Counted from the first letter of the stretch, positions 6,798 through 14,433 are shown. The stretch is 16,334 bases of DNA from an uncultured Flavobacterium sp. (GCF_937967675.1 NZ_CALBSN010000172.1:1-16334); one strand, 5' to 3'. Program-made: numbers and translations. The notes: generated by a model not told the origin, from the sequence alone.

Positions 6798-6828
6798 AAC
6801 CTAACAGATTTTTGAAACCTGTTAGGTT
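6798..6828. repeat. Hairpin (10-bp stem) between the RND pump and PII-like genes
   Basis: AACCTAACAG (6798-6807) pairs perfectly with CTGTTAGGTT (6819-6828) around an 11-nt loop. It fills most of the 51-bp spacer. On the plus strand it is followed by GATTTTTAATT, but the genes run on the minus strand, where the T run is weaker (TTTAAAATAAT). It may be a partial terminator that lowers expression of the last two genes. I recall very similar hairpins between genes in other flavobacteria, but could not check. Confidence 0.6.
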
Positions 6829-6833
6829 GATTT

Positions 6834-9800
6834 TTAATTATTTTTCTCCCATTTTTTACGTTCTGTGATATAGTAAATCAAAGGCACTACGATTAATGTT
6901 AACAATGTTGAAACAATCGCTCCTGCGACTAACGAAATAGCTAATCCTTGGAAAATTGGATCAAACAAAATGATTGACGCTCCGATTACTACTGCTCCTG
7001 TCGTTAATAAAATTGGGGTTGTTCTAACAGCTCCCGCTTCAATAATAGCTTGTTTCATTGGAATACCATCGTTCAAACGAATTTCGATAAAGTCAATTAG
7101 CAAGACCGAATTCCGAACCATAACTCCAGCCAAAGCAATCATTCCAATGAACGAAGTAGCTGTAAAGAAAGCTCCTAATAACCAGTGACCTAATACAATT
7201 CCAACTAAAGAAAGTGGAATCGCAACCATCATAACGATTGGGGTTTTGAAGTTTTGGAACCAACCTACAATCAACATGTAAATCACAATAATTACAACTA
7301 AGAAGGCTGCACCTAAATCACGGAACACTTCTAAGGTAATTTGCCATTCGCCATCCCATTTTACAGTGAAATCACTTTCATCTGATGGTGAACCGATATA
7401 CAATTCGTTTACTTTATATCCTTTTGGCAATTGCATTTTTTCTAACTTCTCATTCATTCCCAAAATCGCATAAACCGGACTTTCTAAGGCTCCCGCCATA
7501 TCGGCTAAAACATATACTACTCGTTTTTGATCTTTTCTGTAAATCGTATTTTGAAGCGTATCTGTAGTAACTTTTACTAAATCACTCACCGGAACTACAT
7601 TACCACGACTTCCCTTGATTTTCAAATTTTGAATATCTTGCATCGAAGTTTTGTCTTTGTCTGCAAAGGATAGTGTGATTCCTACAGGATTATTCGAACG
7701 TTCATCATACAAATTAGAAACTGGCATTTCTCTTAACAAATAAGTCAAATTACCAACAACTTGTTGTGGAGCGATTCCGTTTAACATGGCTTTTTCTCTA
7801 TCTACTTCTAATTTGTATTCTACTTGAGGAGCTTCTACCATCCAATCCGTATCCACTACATCAGAAGTAGTTTCTAAAATGGTTTTCACTTGATTCGCAA
7901 CTTTGATTTGCTCTTCGTAATTTGGTCCATACACCTCAGCTACTAAAGTAGACAAAACGGGTGGTCCTGGCGGAACTTCAACAATTTTTACATTCGCACC
8001 ATATTTTTTAGCAATCTTTTGTACTTCTGGACGCACTACTTTTGCGATATCGTGACTTTGCAAATCGCGATCTTCTTTGTGTAGTAAATTGACTTGAATA
8101 TCCGCCATGTTGCTTCCACCTCGCATATCGTAATGACGCACCAAACCGTTAAAAGTTATTGGAGCCGAAGCACCAATATAATTTTGATAATCCACCACTT
8201 CAGGAACTGTTGAAAGATATTGTGCAATTTCTTTAGTAACAGCAGCCGTTCTTTCTAAAGTAGTTCCTTCTGGCATATCAATCACCACTTGAAATTCATT
8301 TTTGTTATCAAAAGGCAACATTTTTACCGCTACTGATTTCGTAAAGAACATCAATACAGAACCTAATAAAAGTACTATCGTAACAACGAACATTAAGTTA
8401 CGTTTTTTAGAATTATCTAAAAGCGGTTGTTCAACTTTCTTGTAGATTTTATAAATCCAAGACGTTTCTAAACCTTGTTCTTCTTTGTGTTCTTGTTCGT
8501 CTTTCTCATGTAATAAATGGTATCCCAAATAAGGTGTAACGGTCAAAGCTACAAACAATGATAATAACATCGCAATAGAAGCACCAATCGGCATTGGACT
8601 CATATAAGGTCCCATCATACCCGATACGAAAGCCATGGGTAAGATTGCTGCAATTACAGTAAACGTTGCTAAAATGGTTGGGTTTCCTACTTCGTTTATC
8701 GCATAAATGGCAGCTTGTTTGAATGGCAGTCGCTTCATTTTGAAATGACGGTGCATGTTTTCGGCAATAATAATACTGTCGTCGACTACTATACCTACTA
8801 CGAATACCAAAGCAAAAAGCGTAATTCTATTTAACGTATAGCCTAATAAATAATAACTAAATAATGTCAAAGCAAACGTCAACGGAACTGAGAAGAAAAC
8901 TACTAATCCACCTCTCCAACCCATCGCTAGCATTACTAAAACTGTAACGGCAATAATGGCAACACCTAAGTGCAACAACAACTCTCCTACTTTGTGCGAA
9001 GCCGTTTCTCCGTAATTACGAGTAATTTCTACATGTACATCTTCGGGAATTAAATTTTTCTTTAAACTTTCAACTTTAGTAATGATTTTCTCTGAAATCT
9101 GCATCGCATCGGCACCTTTTACTTTTGCAACCGAAATAGTGACAGCAGGATATTCCGAATTGAATTTTGAGAATTTCTCATTCGCTTTTCCGTACCCAAA
9201 AGACACATAGTTCTTTGGTGTTTGAGGTCCATCTTGAATTGTAGCGACTTGTTTTAAGTAAACTGGCATGTTGTTATTCACTCCTACTACCAAGTTTTCT
9301 ACATCTTCTGAAGTGGCTAAAAATTTACCTGTTGTAACTAAATACTCGGTATCATTTTGTACAAAACTTCCTGATTGCGAGCTTCCGTTATTGGCTTGAA
9401 TCATTTGCATAATGCTCAACGCATCTACACCATTTTCAGCCATTTTATCTTTATCTAAAACTACTTTTAGCTCACGTGTTCTCCCACCAATTTCTTTCGT
9501 AATCGCAACATCTTTTACTTTTTCAACTTCTGAAGTAACTTCTTCTGCGATTTGACGCAATTGGAAATCATCATATTTTTCACTCCAAAGCGTTAATCCC
9601 AACATCGGAACATCATCAATCGAACGTGTTTTTACGATGGGTTGCATGACACCTTCTGGAAACATGGTGCGGTTTTTCATCAATTCGTCGTATAATTTTA
9701 CATACGAATCTTCACTGTTTTCGCCTACATAAAATTGCACCACCATCATAGAATAGCCATTGAAAGCCATACTGTGAATGTGCTCCACTCCCTTGATGTT

Positions 9801-10031
9801 ACTAATAATTTTTTCTAATGGTTTTACCACTCTATTTTCTATCTCAGACGGACTTGCGCCAGGATACATGACCATAACATCGGCCATAGGAACGTTAATT
9901 TGCGGTTCTTCTTCCCTTGGAATTAAGAACGAACTATATGTACCAATAATCATCAACGCCACCATCAATAAAATGGTTAGTTTAGAGTTGATAAAGAAAT
10001 TGGCTATTTTACCTGATATACCTTCTTGCAT
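6834..10031 (-). CDS. RND-family efflux pump inner-membrane permease
   Basis: 1065-residue proton-driven permease of a tripartite pump. It has the usual layout: TM1 at about 15-37, a periplasmic porter domain with PREEEPQINVPMADVMVMYP (residues 38-57), and a helix bundle from about 350. The TM4 motif GIVVDDSIIIAENMHR carries paired Asp417/Asp418, the proton relay of AcrB-like drug pumps (Asp407/408). The second half repeats the plan with a porter loop rich in PPGPPVLSTLVAEVYGPN. TM10 has GVMVRNSVLLIDF with Arg973 where AcrB has the essential Lys940. The VDD motif puts it nearer the hydrophobe/amphiphile (HAE) class than CzcA-type metal pumps, though the PII-like neighbour recalls metal clusters. 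Substrate unknown. It lies in an operon after the adaptor, with a 78-bp spacer of heptad repeats. Confidence 0.93.
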   Translation of the reverse strand: MQEGISGKIANFFINSKLTILLMVALMIIGTYSSFLIPREEEPQINVPMADVMVMYPGASPSEIENRVVKPLEKIISNIKGVEHIHSMAFNGYSMMVVQFYVGENSEDSYVKLYDELMKNRTMFPEGVMQPIVKTRSIDDVPMLGLTLWSEKYDDFQLRQIAEEVTSEVEKVKDVAITKEIGGRTRELKVVLDKDKMAENGVDALSIMQMIQANNGSSQSGSFVQNDTEYLVTTGKFLATSEDVENLVVGVNNNMPVYLKQVATIQDGPQTPKNYVSFGYGKANEKFSKFNSEYPAVTISVAKVKGADAMQISEKIITKVESLKKNLIPEDVHVEITRNYGETASHKVGELLLHLGVAIIAVTVLVMLAMGWRGGLVVFFSVPLTFALTLFSYYLLGYTLNRITLFALVFVVGIVVDDSIIIAENMHRHFKMKRLPFKQAAIYAINEVGNPTILATFTVIAAILPMAFVSGMMGPYMSPMPIGASIAMLLSLFVALTVTPYLGYHLLHEKDEQEHKEEQGLETSWIYKIYKKVEQPLLDNSKKRNLMFVVTIVLLLGSVLMFFTKSVAVKMLPFDNKNEFQVVIDMPEGTTLERTAAVTKEIAQYLSTVPEVVDYQNYIGASAPITFNGLVRHYDMRGGSNMADIQVNLLHKEDRDLQSHDIAKVVRPEVQKIAKKYGANVKIVEVPPGPPVLSTLVAEVYGPNYEEQIKVANQVKTILETTSDVVDTDWMVEAPQVEYKLEVDREKAMLNGIAPQQVVGNLTYLLREMPVSNLYDERSNNPVGITLSFADKDKTSMQDIQNLKIKGSRGNVVPVSDLVKVTTDTLQNTIYRKDQKRVVYVLADMAGALESPVYAILGMNEKLEKMQLPKGYKVNELYIGSPSDESDFTVKWDGEWQITLEVFRDLGAAFLVVIIVIYMLIVGWFQNFKTPIVMMVAIPLSLVGIVLGHWLLGAFFTATSFIGMIALAGVMVRNSVLLIDFIEIRLNDGIPMKQAIIEAGAVRTTPILLTTGAVVIGASIILFDPIFQGLAISLVAGAIVSTLLTLIVVPLIYYITERKKWEKNN

Positions 10032-10048
10032 GTTATTTTTTGTTTAAA

Positions 10049-10126
10049 AGTTTAAAGTTTCAGGTTTCAAGTTATCTACTAAAAACCCTTACTGAACACT
10101 AACTACTGATTACTGAACACTAACCT
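10049..10126. repeat. Two blocks of degenerate 7-bp tandem repeats overlapping the 3' end of the adaptor gene
   Basis: Block A (10049-10076) is four consecutive heptads of the form RGTTTMA, with the last unit diverged. Block B (10092-10126) is five consecutive heptads of the form CTRAHYA, again with the last unit diverged. Block B gives a 15-bp direct repeat with 21-bp period (TTACTGAACACTAAC at 10089-10103 and 10110-10124). Its second copy encodes the adaptor C-terminus VSVQ plus stop. The copy in the spacer is therefore a duplicate of the gene end, or the gene end grew from the repeats. Confidence 0.7.
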
Positions 10127-11192
10127 TAGCTCCGTTGAATAATTTACCTTCAGCTGAAACGATATATTGCTCGTCTGCTGCTAATCCTGATAATACTTCT
10201 ACTTGATTACCAAAAGTTTTTCCGATTCGTAACCATCTTAAAATAGCAACATTACCGCTTCCTACCGTGTAAATTCCTGTTAATTGACCTTGTTTTACTA
10301 AAGCGCTTTCAGGAACTAGAACTACATCCGTTTTAACAGTAGTTGTTGCTTTTTTAGCTGTTGGAAATTGAACGTTTACAAACATTCCAGATAAGATTTC
10401 TTTATCCATTTTGTCCAAAGTTACTTTTACCAAATATTGTCCTCCTGTATTTTTTGCGGATAAACTCACTTCAGAAACTTTTCCCGCAACTTCTTTGTTT
10501 AATGATTTTACATTGATTTTTACTGGCATTCCGTTTTTTACATTCGAAATATCACTTTCTGAAACCATTGCGGTTACTTGTAATCTTGAAGCGCCTTCAA
10601 TACTTACTAATGGCATTCCTGGGTTTGCCATATCACCTTCTTTTACGAAAGTATTCGTTACCGTTCCTGAAAATGGAGCTGTGATATTCGAATAAGAAAA
10701 CTGCGCCATCACTTCATTACGCATTTGTTTTGCCGCTTCTAATCCTGCTTTTGCCATTTCGTAGCGAGCGGTCATATCGTCTAATTCTTTTTGCGAAGCC
10801 GATTGTTGGGCGAACAAATTCACAAAACGATCATAATCTTTTTTCGCATTGTTGTACCCTGCTGTAGCTTGCGTGATAGAAGCATCAACTTGTGCTTTTT
10901 TAGCTTGCAAATCTGTGTTATTGATGCTTACCAAAAGTTGTCCAGCCAAAACATTTTGTCCCACTTTTACATTCACTTTGGTTACATATCCCATCATTCT
11001 TGTGCTTAGGTTCGCACTATTTTCCGATTCGATTTTTCCACTTGCCGTTATGTATGGACTATTAGAGTTTCCAGAATTTCCAGCCACTTTTACTGGAATT
11101 GCAGGTAAATCGGCTACATTTTCTTTTTTATCACCCCCACAAGATGTTAAGATTAGAGATAAAATGGTTAATATTGTTAGTATCTTTTTCAT
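10110..11192 (-). CDS. RND efflux periplasmic adaptor (membrane fusion protein, HlyD/AcrA-like lipoprotein)
   Basis: 360-residue adaptor that bridges the RND permease and the TolC-like channel. Residues 1-17 are a signal peptide with lipobox LTSC, so Cys18 anchors it by lipid. The first lipoyl half-motif is SGKIESENSANLSTRMMGYVTKVNVKVGQNV (about 52-82). A coiled-coil hairpin follows at about 95-165 (KKDYDRFVNLFAQQSASQKELDD...AAKQMRNEVMAQF). The second lipoyl half is NITAPFSGTVTNTFVKEGDM. Beta-barrel and membrane-proximal domains follow, with VLVPESALVKQG near the end. Length is normal. It lies 4 bp after the TolC-like gene, so these two are tightly coupled. The stop codon lies in a heptad repeat block. 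Confidence 0.93.
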   Translation of the reverse strand: MKKILTILTILSLILTSCGGDKKENVADLPAIPVKVAGNSGNSNSPYITASGKIESENSANLSTRMMGYVTKVNVKVGQNVLAGQLLVSINNTDLQAKKAQVDASITQATAGYNNAKKDYDRFVNLFAQQSASQKELDDMTARYEMAKAGLEAAKQMRNEVMAQFSYSNITAPFSGTVTNTFVKEGDMANPGMPLVSIEGASRLQVTAMVSESDISNVKNGMPVKINVKSLNKEVAGKVSEVSLSAKNTGGQYLVKVTLDKMDKEILSGMFVNVQFPTAKKATTTVKTDVVLVPESALVKQGQLTGIYTVGSGNVAILRWLRIGKTFGNQVEVLSGLAADEQYIVSAEGKLFNGAKVSVQ

Positions 11193-11196
11193 GTTG

Positions 11197-12504
11197 TTAT
11201 TTTGTTAAAAATTGTAAGTATTGTTTAGTAAAGTTATATTCGAAAACAGCTTGCAAATGTTCTAATTCTTTTTGTGCCATTTGGGTTTCTGCCATTAATA
11301 AATCGGTTGTTTTTTCTAATCCTTGAGTGAATCGGTTTTGACGAATTCTAAAAGCTTCTTGCGATTGTTCAAAAGCTAATTTGGATAAATTCACTTTGTT
11401 TTCTGCATCAAGTAATTGACGATTCGTTTTACTTAATTCTAACTGACTTTGCTTTTTGTATTGTTCAGTTTCAACCGTTGCTTTTTCAAAATCAGCTTTT
11501 GCTTTTTGAGTTTTTCCGATGTTTTTATAGCCATCAAAAACATTCCATGATAACTGTGCTCCAACTAAATACCCTTTAGCTGAAGTTTGAAACACATGTT
11601 GGTCATACAATTCATAACTTCCAAAAGCATTTAATCGTGGCAAGAAACCGAATTTAGACGATTGAAACACTTTTTGATACGCTTCTGCCGATTTTTGCAG
11701 CGCTTGTATATCTTTTCTAGATTCAGAAAGTGTTGTATTGATACTTTCGATAGCAATTGTATTATCTAATGTTTCTACTGGCTTATAAATTTTTCCAGCC
11801 ATATCTTCATTCAATAGGAACGCTAAATAATCAGAAGCATTTTGCACATTCGATTTGGCATATTGTAATTGATTAGCGATTTCATTTACACGAACTTGCA
11901 CGTTTAGCAAATCGGTTTTTTGTAGCATTCCGTTTTTGAAATAATTTTCTACCAATTTTAAATTGCCTTGTGCAGTTGTATTTGCTTTCTCTAAAACTTT
12001 TACTGCTTTATACGCCAATTGCAATTGCATATACGCTTTTGAAACTTCTAGTTCCAAATATTCTTTAGTACGTTCTGTCTGCAATTGAAAAGCATCCATT
12101 TTAGCTCTTGCAGCTTGTCTTCCATACAAACCATCTAAATTAATTAGAGGTTGTTGCACCTCGATTTTAGTTGCAAAATTTTGTGTTTTATCAGGATCAT
12201 TTAACAATGCTGGATTAAAGTCGGAAGCCGTTAAAATTTCTTGATTTAATTTCGACCCAAACGCCATTAAAGGATTAGTAGTTACTATTCCAGTATGCGA
12301 AACATTAATATTCGGTAAAAAAAGTGCATTCGATTGACGATAATCTGCCTTTGCAGACTGAAATGATTTTTCTGCCACTTTAATTTGTAGGTTATTTTCA
12401 GTGACTTTCTGAATTAAATCATTTTTTGAAATCGTCAAAGTATCTTGGGCAAACGTTGTTGCAGATACTACCCCTAATACAATTAATAAGTTGACTTTCT
12501 TCAT
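11197..12504 (-). CDS. TolC-family outer-membrane efflux channel
   Basis: 435-residue outer-membrane protein that forms the exit duct of the pump. Residues 1-20 are a signal peptide ending TTFAQ. The protein then shows the two-fold internal repeat of TolC: long Gln/Ala-rich helices (LIQKVTENNLQIKVAEKSFQSAK; EVSKAYMQLQLAYKAVKVLEKA) alternating with beta stretches such as FLPNINVSHTGIV (first half) and FLPRLNAFGSYELYDQ (second half). Length fits OEP/TolC members of Bacteroidota. It is the first gene of the operon, downstream of an unusual cluster of repeated sites, and presumably where regulation acts. Confidence 0.93.
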   Translation of the reverse strand: MKKVNLLIVLGVVSATTFAQDTLTISKNDLIQKVTENNLQIKVAEKSFQSAKADYRQSNALFLPNINVSHTGIVTTNPLMAFGSKLNQEILTASDFNPALLNDPDKTQNFATKIEVQQPLINLDGLYGRQAARAKMDAFQLQTERTKEYLELEVSKAYMQLQLAYKAVKVLEKANTTAQGNLKLVENYFKNGMLQKTDLLNVQVRVNEIANQLQYAKSNVQNASDYLAFLLNEDMAGKIYKPVETLDNTIAIESINTTLSESRKDIQALQKSAEAYQKVFQSSKFGFLPRLNAFGSYELYDQHVFQTSAKGYLVGAQLSWNVFDGYKNIGKTQKAKADFEKATVETEQYKKQSQLELSKTNRQLLDAENKVNLSKLAFEQSQEAFRIRQNRFTQGLEKTTDLLMAETQMAQKELEHLQAVFEYNFTKQYLQFLTK

Positions 12505-12527
12505 AGTATAGTTTTATTCTTATTTTA

Positions 12528-12601
12528 TGTTACAAATGTACATTGGTAAAAAAAGGTAGTCGGTAACAAGAGTTACAAAGACCTGTTACAAATGTTACAA
12601 A
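12528..12601. promoter_or_regulatory. Cluster of GTTACAAA/GTAAC sites upstream of the efflux operon
   Basis: GTTACAAA occurs at 12529-12536, 12572-12579, 12585-12592 and 12594-12601. A fifth half-site, GTAAC at 12563-12567, forms a perfect inverted repeat with GTTAC at 12572-12576 (4-nt spacer). The 12-mer TGTTACAAATGT occurs exactly at 12528-12539 and 12584-12595. On the minus strand TACATTTG (12540-12533) matches the -7 consensus and overlaps the gene-proximal copy, but no TTG lies 17-23 nt upstream. Such clustering suggests binding of a dimeric regulator that controls tolC. No regulator gene is visible in the window. Confidence 0.5.
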
Positions 12602-12605
12602 AAGA

Positions 12606-12630
12606 AAGAGCGCCTATAAAAGACGCTCTT
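12606..12630 (-). terminator. Rho-independent terminator after the microprotein gene
   Basis: AAGAGCG (12606-12612) pairs with CGCTCTT (12624-12630) around an 11-nt loop. On the minus strand it is followed by TCTTTTTGT. It separates the flavoprotein/microprotein unit from the tolC control region. Its presence is independent evidence that a transcript ends here. Confidence 0.78.
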
Positions 12631-12652
12631 ACTAACCAATAAAACTAAAACA

Positions 12653-12674
12653 ATCATCAACAATAGTAGATGAT
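12653..12674 (-). terminator. Weak hairpin immediately after the microprotein stop
   Basis: ATCATC (12653-12658) pairs with GATGAT (12669-12674) around a 10-nt loop. On the minus strand it is followed by TGTTTTAGTTTT. It begins 2 nt after the stop codon of the 43-codon gene. It could be a weak first terminator or an mRNA 3'-end stabiliser ahead of the stronger hairpin. Confidence 0.4.
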
Positions 12675-12675
12675 G

Positions 12676-12807
12676 TTACTTTCTTGTTCCTCCATGTCCA
12701 CCCGCAACTATTTTTAATATTCTAATATTTAAATAAAAGAATTTAAAAAATTGTATCAAAGGATTTTGCATTTTGGAACGCTGTGCGTTTGATATTCTTT
12801 GTGTCAT
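12676..12807 (-). CDS. Microprotein of 43 residues ending GGHGGTRK, unknown function
   Basis: Small open frame with ATG at 12807-12805 and TAA at 12678-12676, lying 48 bp after the flavoprotein stop and followed by a hairpin and a real terminator. The product begins MTQRISNAQRSKMQNPLIQ. A hydrophobic, aromatic, basic stretch at residues 17-34 (LIQFFKFFYLNIRILKIV) would make a short membrane-active or amphipathic helix. The C-terminus is AGGHGGTRK. No signal peptide is clear. The start has an A-rich leader (CCTAAAAA), as usual in this phylum. I have an unverified memory of short flavobacterial proteins with a similar Gly-Gly-His-Gly-Gly end. Position in the flavoprotein unit suggests a membrane-associated accessory peptide; this is inference. 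Confidence 0.6.
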   Translation of the reverse strand: MTQRISNAQRSKMQNPLIQFFKFFYLNIRILKIVAGGHGGTRK

Positions 12808-12855
12808 TTTTTAGGTATTTGGTATTTTGGTAAAAGTTTCTTTCTACTTAATGAA

Positions 12856-14316
12856 CTATTCAGGAATTAACCACCAAAAGGGTTTCATTTTAGCCTTATA
12901 AATAAAAGCATAATGTAAAGCTAACTTTACCCAGTGACCCGCTAAACCAATATCTCCAAAGGTTTTCTTGATATCTCTTCCTCCAGTATTGGGATATTTT
13001 TTATAATCAGGAACAATTGGATACGTTGTAATACTTACACCACTTCCTTGTGTCATTCCGTAACCTGCTGATGCAATACAAGCAGCTCCCATATTTCCTA
13101 ATGAACCTTTGTGATGTAATGATTCTTTTCCGGCTTTGATTGAATCTATTATGTTATCCGCTACTAATTTTGCTGTAATTCCAGAAGGCATACCTGTTCT
13201 TGGTGGTGATGGAAAAATTTCGGTTCCGTTTTTACTTTTTCTTGGTTTTGAAATAGTATGTGGTGGTGCAAAAGCAATTCCAGGTGCAAAGATGTTTTTA
13301 TAGCTTGGATTTTGATACGTTTCTGGCCAATCTTGAACAGTCCATTCTTCGTAAGGTTTCGGTGTATAATCAGCATCAACCACCATGAAACCTCTGAATA
13401 ATTTTTCGGTAATATTCTGCCCGTCTTTGTCATACGCTTGAAAACCATGTCCTGAGAAAGCAGGAATCAACATACCAAAATCAAAGGATTCAGTTTTATA
13501 TTCTCCTTCTAAATTTTCATAATGTACTACTCCATCTTCCACTTTAGTAACTCCGGCTCCTAAAATCCATTTAATACCACGATCTTCAAAGATCATCTCA
13601 ACCATATCTTTCGATTTCATGTTAAAACCGTTGTATTCCATCAACATGCCATCCATACCAAAATCACCTAATTCGTATTCATTGGAAATCCATGTAATTT
13701 CAGCTTTATCTCGAACCCCAAACTTTTGTAATTCTTTTTCTACATTCAAAATATATTCAAAAGCAGCACCTTGACAAGTTGCTTTTGCATGCCCGGTTCC
13801 GATAAGAATTTTTGCTTTTTTATCCGATTTTTTTAATTGGTCAATTAATTTATGAAGAGCGTCCGATGCATGTTCGGCATGATCATAAGTACAAACAGAA
13901 TACACTTTATTTGTTGCTGGTAGTAAACCTTCGGTCATATCAAAAGCCAATTTTGGACCTGTAGCATTAATTAAATAATCGTAAGTAACTTTTTCTTGTT
14001 TACCTAAGTTATCTCCAAAAACGCCTTCAACTAAAATATAGGGTTTTGTTTCTGAACTATCGCCTTCGGGATGAAAGGATATGGCCTTGGCTTGTTTGTA
14101 TCCAATTCCTTTTCTTTTATACAATGGTTCTAAAGGAAATATTACTTCCTTTGATTTCATTCTTCCAATTCCAACCCATATATTTGAGGGAACCCATTGG
14201 TAATTTCTATTGGGAGAAACTACTAAAACTTCGTGTTCCTTACCTAATTTTTTTCTTAAGTGAGCTGCAGCTGTATGTCCAGCTATACCAGCACCTAAAA
14301 CAACTATTTTTGACAT
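12856..14316 (-). CDS. Sulfide:quinone oxidoreductase-like FAD-dependent oxidoreductase
   Basis: 486-residue flavoprotein. The dinucleotide-binding start is VVLGAGIAGHTAAAHLRKKL (residues 5-24), and a second nucleotide/FAD segment is YDYLINATGPKLAFD (112-126). Family phrases are NYQWVPSNIWVGIGRM and ATCQGAAFEYILNVEKEL. Three cysteines are placed like the redox-active ones of sulfide:quinone oxidoreductase: Cys142 (YSVCTYDHAEHA), Cys181 (ATCQGAAFEY) and Cys413 (GAACIASAG). The C-terminal HWVKLALHYAFIYKAKMKPFWWLIPE segment is an amphipathic tail suited to membrane and quinone binding. The likely reaction is oxidation of sulfide to sulfane sulfur with electrons passed to menaquinone at the inner face of the membrane. 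A type II NADH dehydrogenase or a non-sulfide SQR-family member is the alternative. It has its own promoter candidate, and the 43-codon gene follows. Confidence 0.83.
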   Translation of the reverse strand: MSKIVVLGAGIAGHTAAAHLRKKLGKEHEVLVVSPNRNYQWVPSNIWVGIGRMKSKEVIFPLEPLYKRKGIGYKQAKAISFHPEGDSSETKPYILVEGVFGDNLGKQEKVTYDYLINATGPKLAFDMTEGLLPATNKVYSVCTYDHAEHASDALHKLIDQLKKSDKKAKILIGTGHAKATCQGAAFEYILNVEKELQKFGVRDKAEITWISNEYELGDFGMDGMLMEYNGFNMKSKDMVEMIFEDRGIKWILGAGVTKVEDGVVHYENLEGEYKTESFDFGMLIPAFSGHGFQAYDKDGQNITEKLFRGFMVVDADYTPKPYEEWTVQDWPETYQNPSYKNIFAPGIAFAPPHTISKPRKSKNGTEIFPSPPRTGMPSGITAKLVADNIIDSIKAGKESLHHKGSLGNMGAACIASAGYGMTQGSGVSITTYPIVPDYKKYPNTGGRDIKKTFGDIGLAGHWVKLALHYAFIYKAKMKPFWWLIPE

Positions 14317-14336
14317 ATTTTTTCGTTTTAATAAAT

Positions 14337-14370
14337 CAAAATTAATTGATATGTATTTGTACTACAGCAA
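14337..14370 (-). promoter_or_regulatory. Candidate promoter of the SQR-like gene
   Basis: On the minus strand TTG at 14370-14368 is followed after 23 nt by TAATTTTG at 14344-14337, at the long end of the TTG / TAnnTTTG spacing reported for Flavobacterium. A start near 14331 would give a leader of about 15 nt. The strong terminator at 14387-14415 just upstream means the gene needs its own promoter in this short gap. Confidence 0.5.
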
Positions 14371-14381
14371 CATTTGTTACA
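14370..14381. promoter_or_regulatory. Motif shared with the tolC control region (TGTWACAAATGT)
   Basis: ACATTTGTTACA on the plus strand, i.e. TGTAACAAATGT on the minus strand, differs by one central base from the 12-mer TGTTACAAATGT that occurs twice upstream of tolC. It abuts the -33 element of the candidate SQR promoter, a position typical for an activator site. Confidence 0.4.
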
Positions 14382-14386
14382 TAAAA

Positions 14387-14415
14387 AAAACGCCCCGATT
14401 ACATCGAGGCGTTTT
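14387..14415 (-). terminator. Rho-independent terminator of the Lys/Cys-rich protein gene
   Basis: A 13-bp stem with one mismatch pairs AAAACGCCCCGAT (14387-14399) with ATCGAGGCGTTTT (14403-14415) around a 3-nt loop. On the minus strand it ends in a run of eight T (14390-14383). It lies 18 nt after the stop codon of the 68-residue protein gene. Confidence 0.9.
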
Positions 14416-14433
14416 GAATTTATTTAATAAAAA

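Noticed and set aside
6970..10047. Plus-strand frames at 6970-7188, 7385-7567 and 9778-10047
   Set aside because: Shadows of the RND permease. Hydrophobic runs arise from the antisense of its membrane segments.
10411..11326. Several plus-strand open frames of 72-119 codons antisense to the adaptor and TolC genes
   Set aside because: They overlap long, well-recognised genes on the other strand, overlap each other, and show no family features.
12528..12630. CRISPR-like short direct repeats before tolC
   Set aside because: Only 8-12 bp units with irregular spacing and no cas genes; operator sites explain them better.
13164..13448. Second minus-strand frame of 94 codons inside the SQR-like gene
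   Set aside because: Same-strand alternative frame inside a strongly conserved reading frame; its His-rich, low-complexity product has no family look.
14039..14066. A further TAGGGTTTTG in the plus strand as a fourth ECF promoter
   Set aside because: It lies inside the SQR-like coding region, and the second box TTGTTA is absent at the required spacing.
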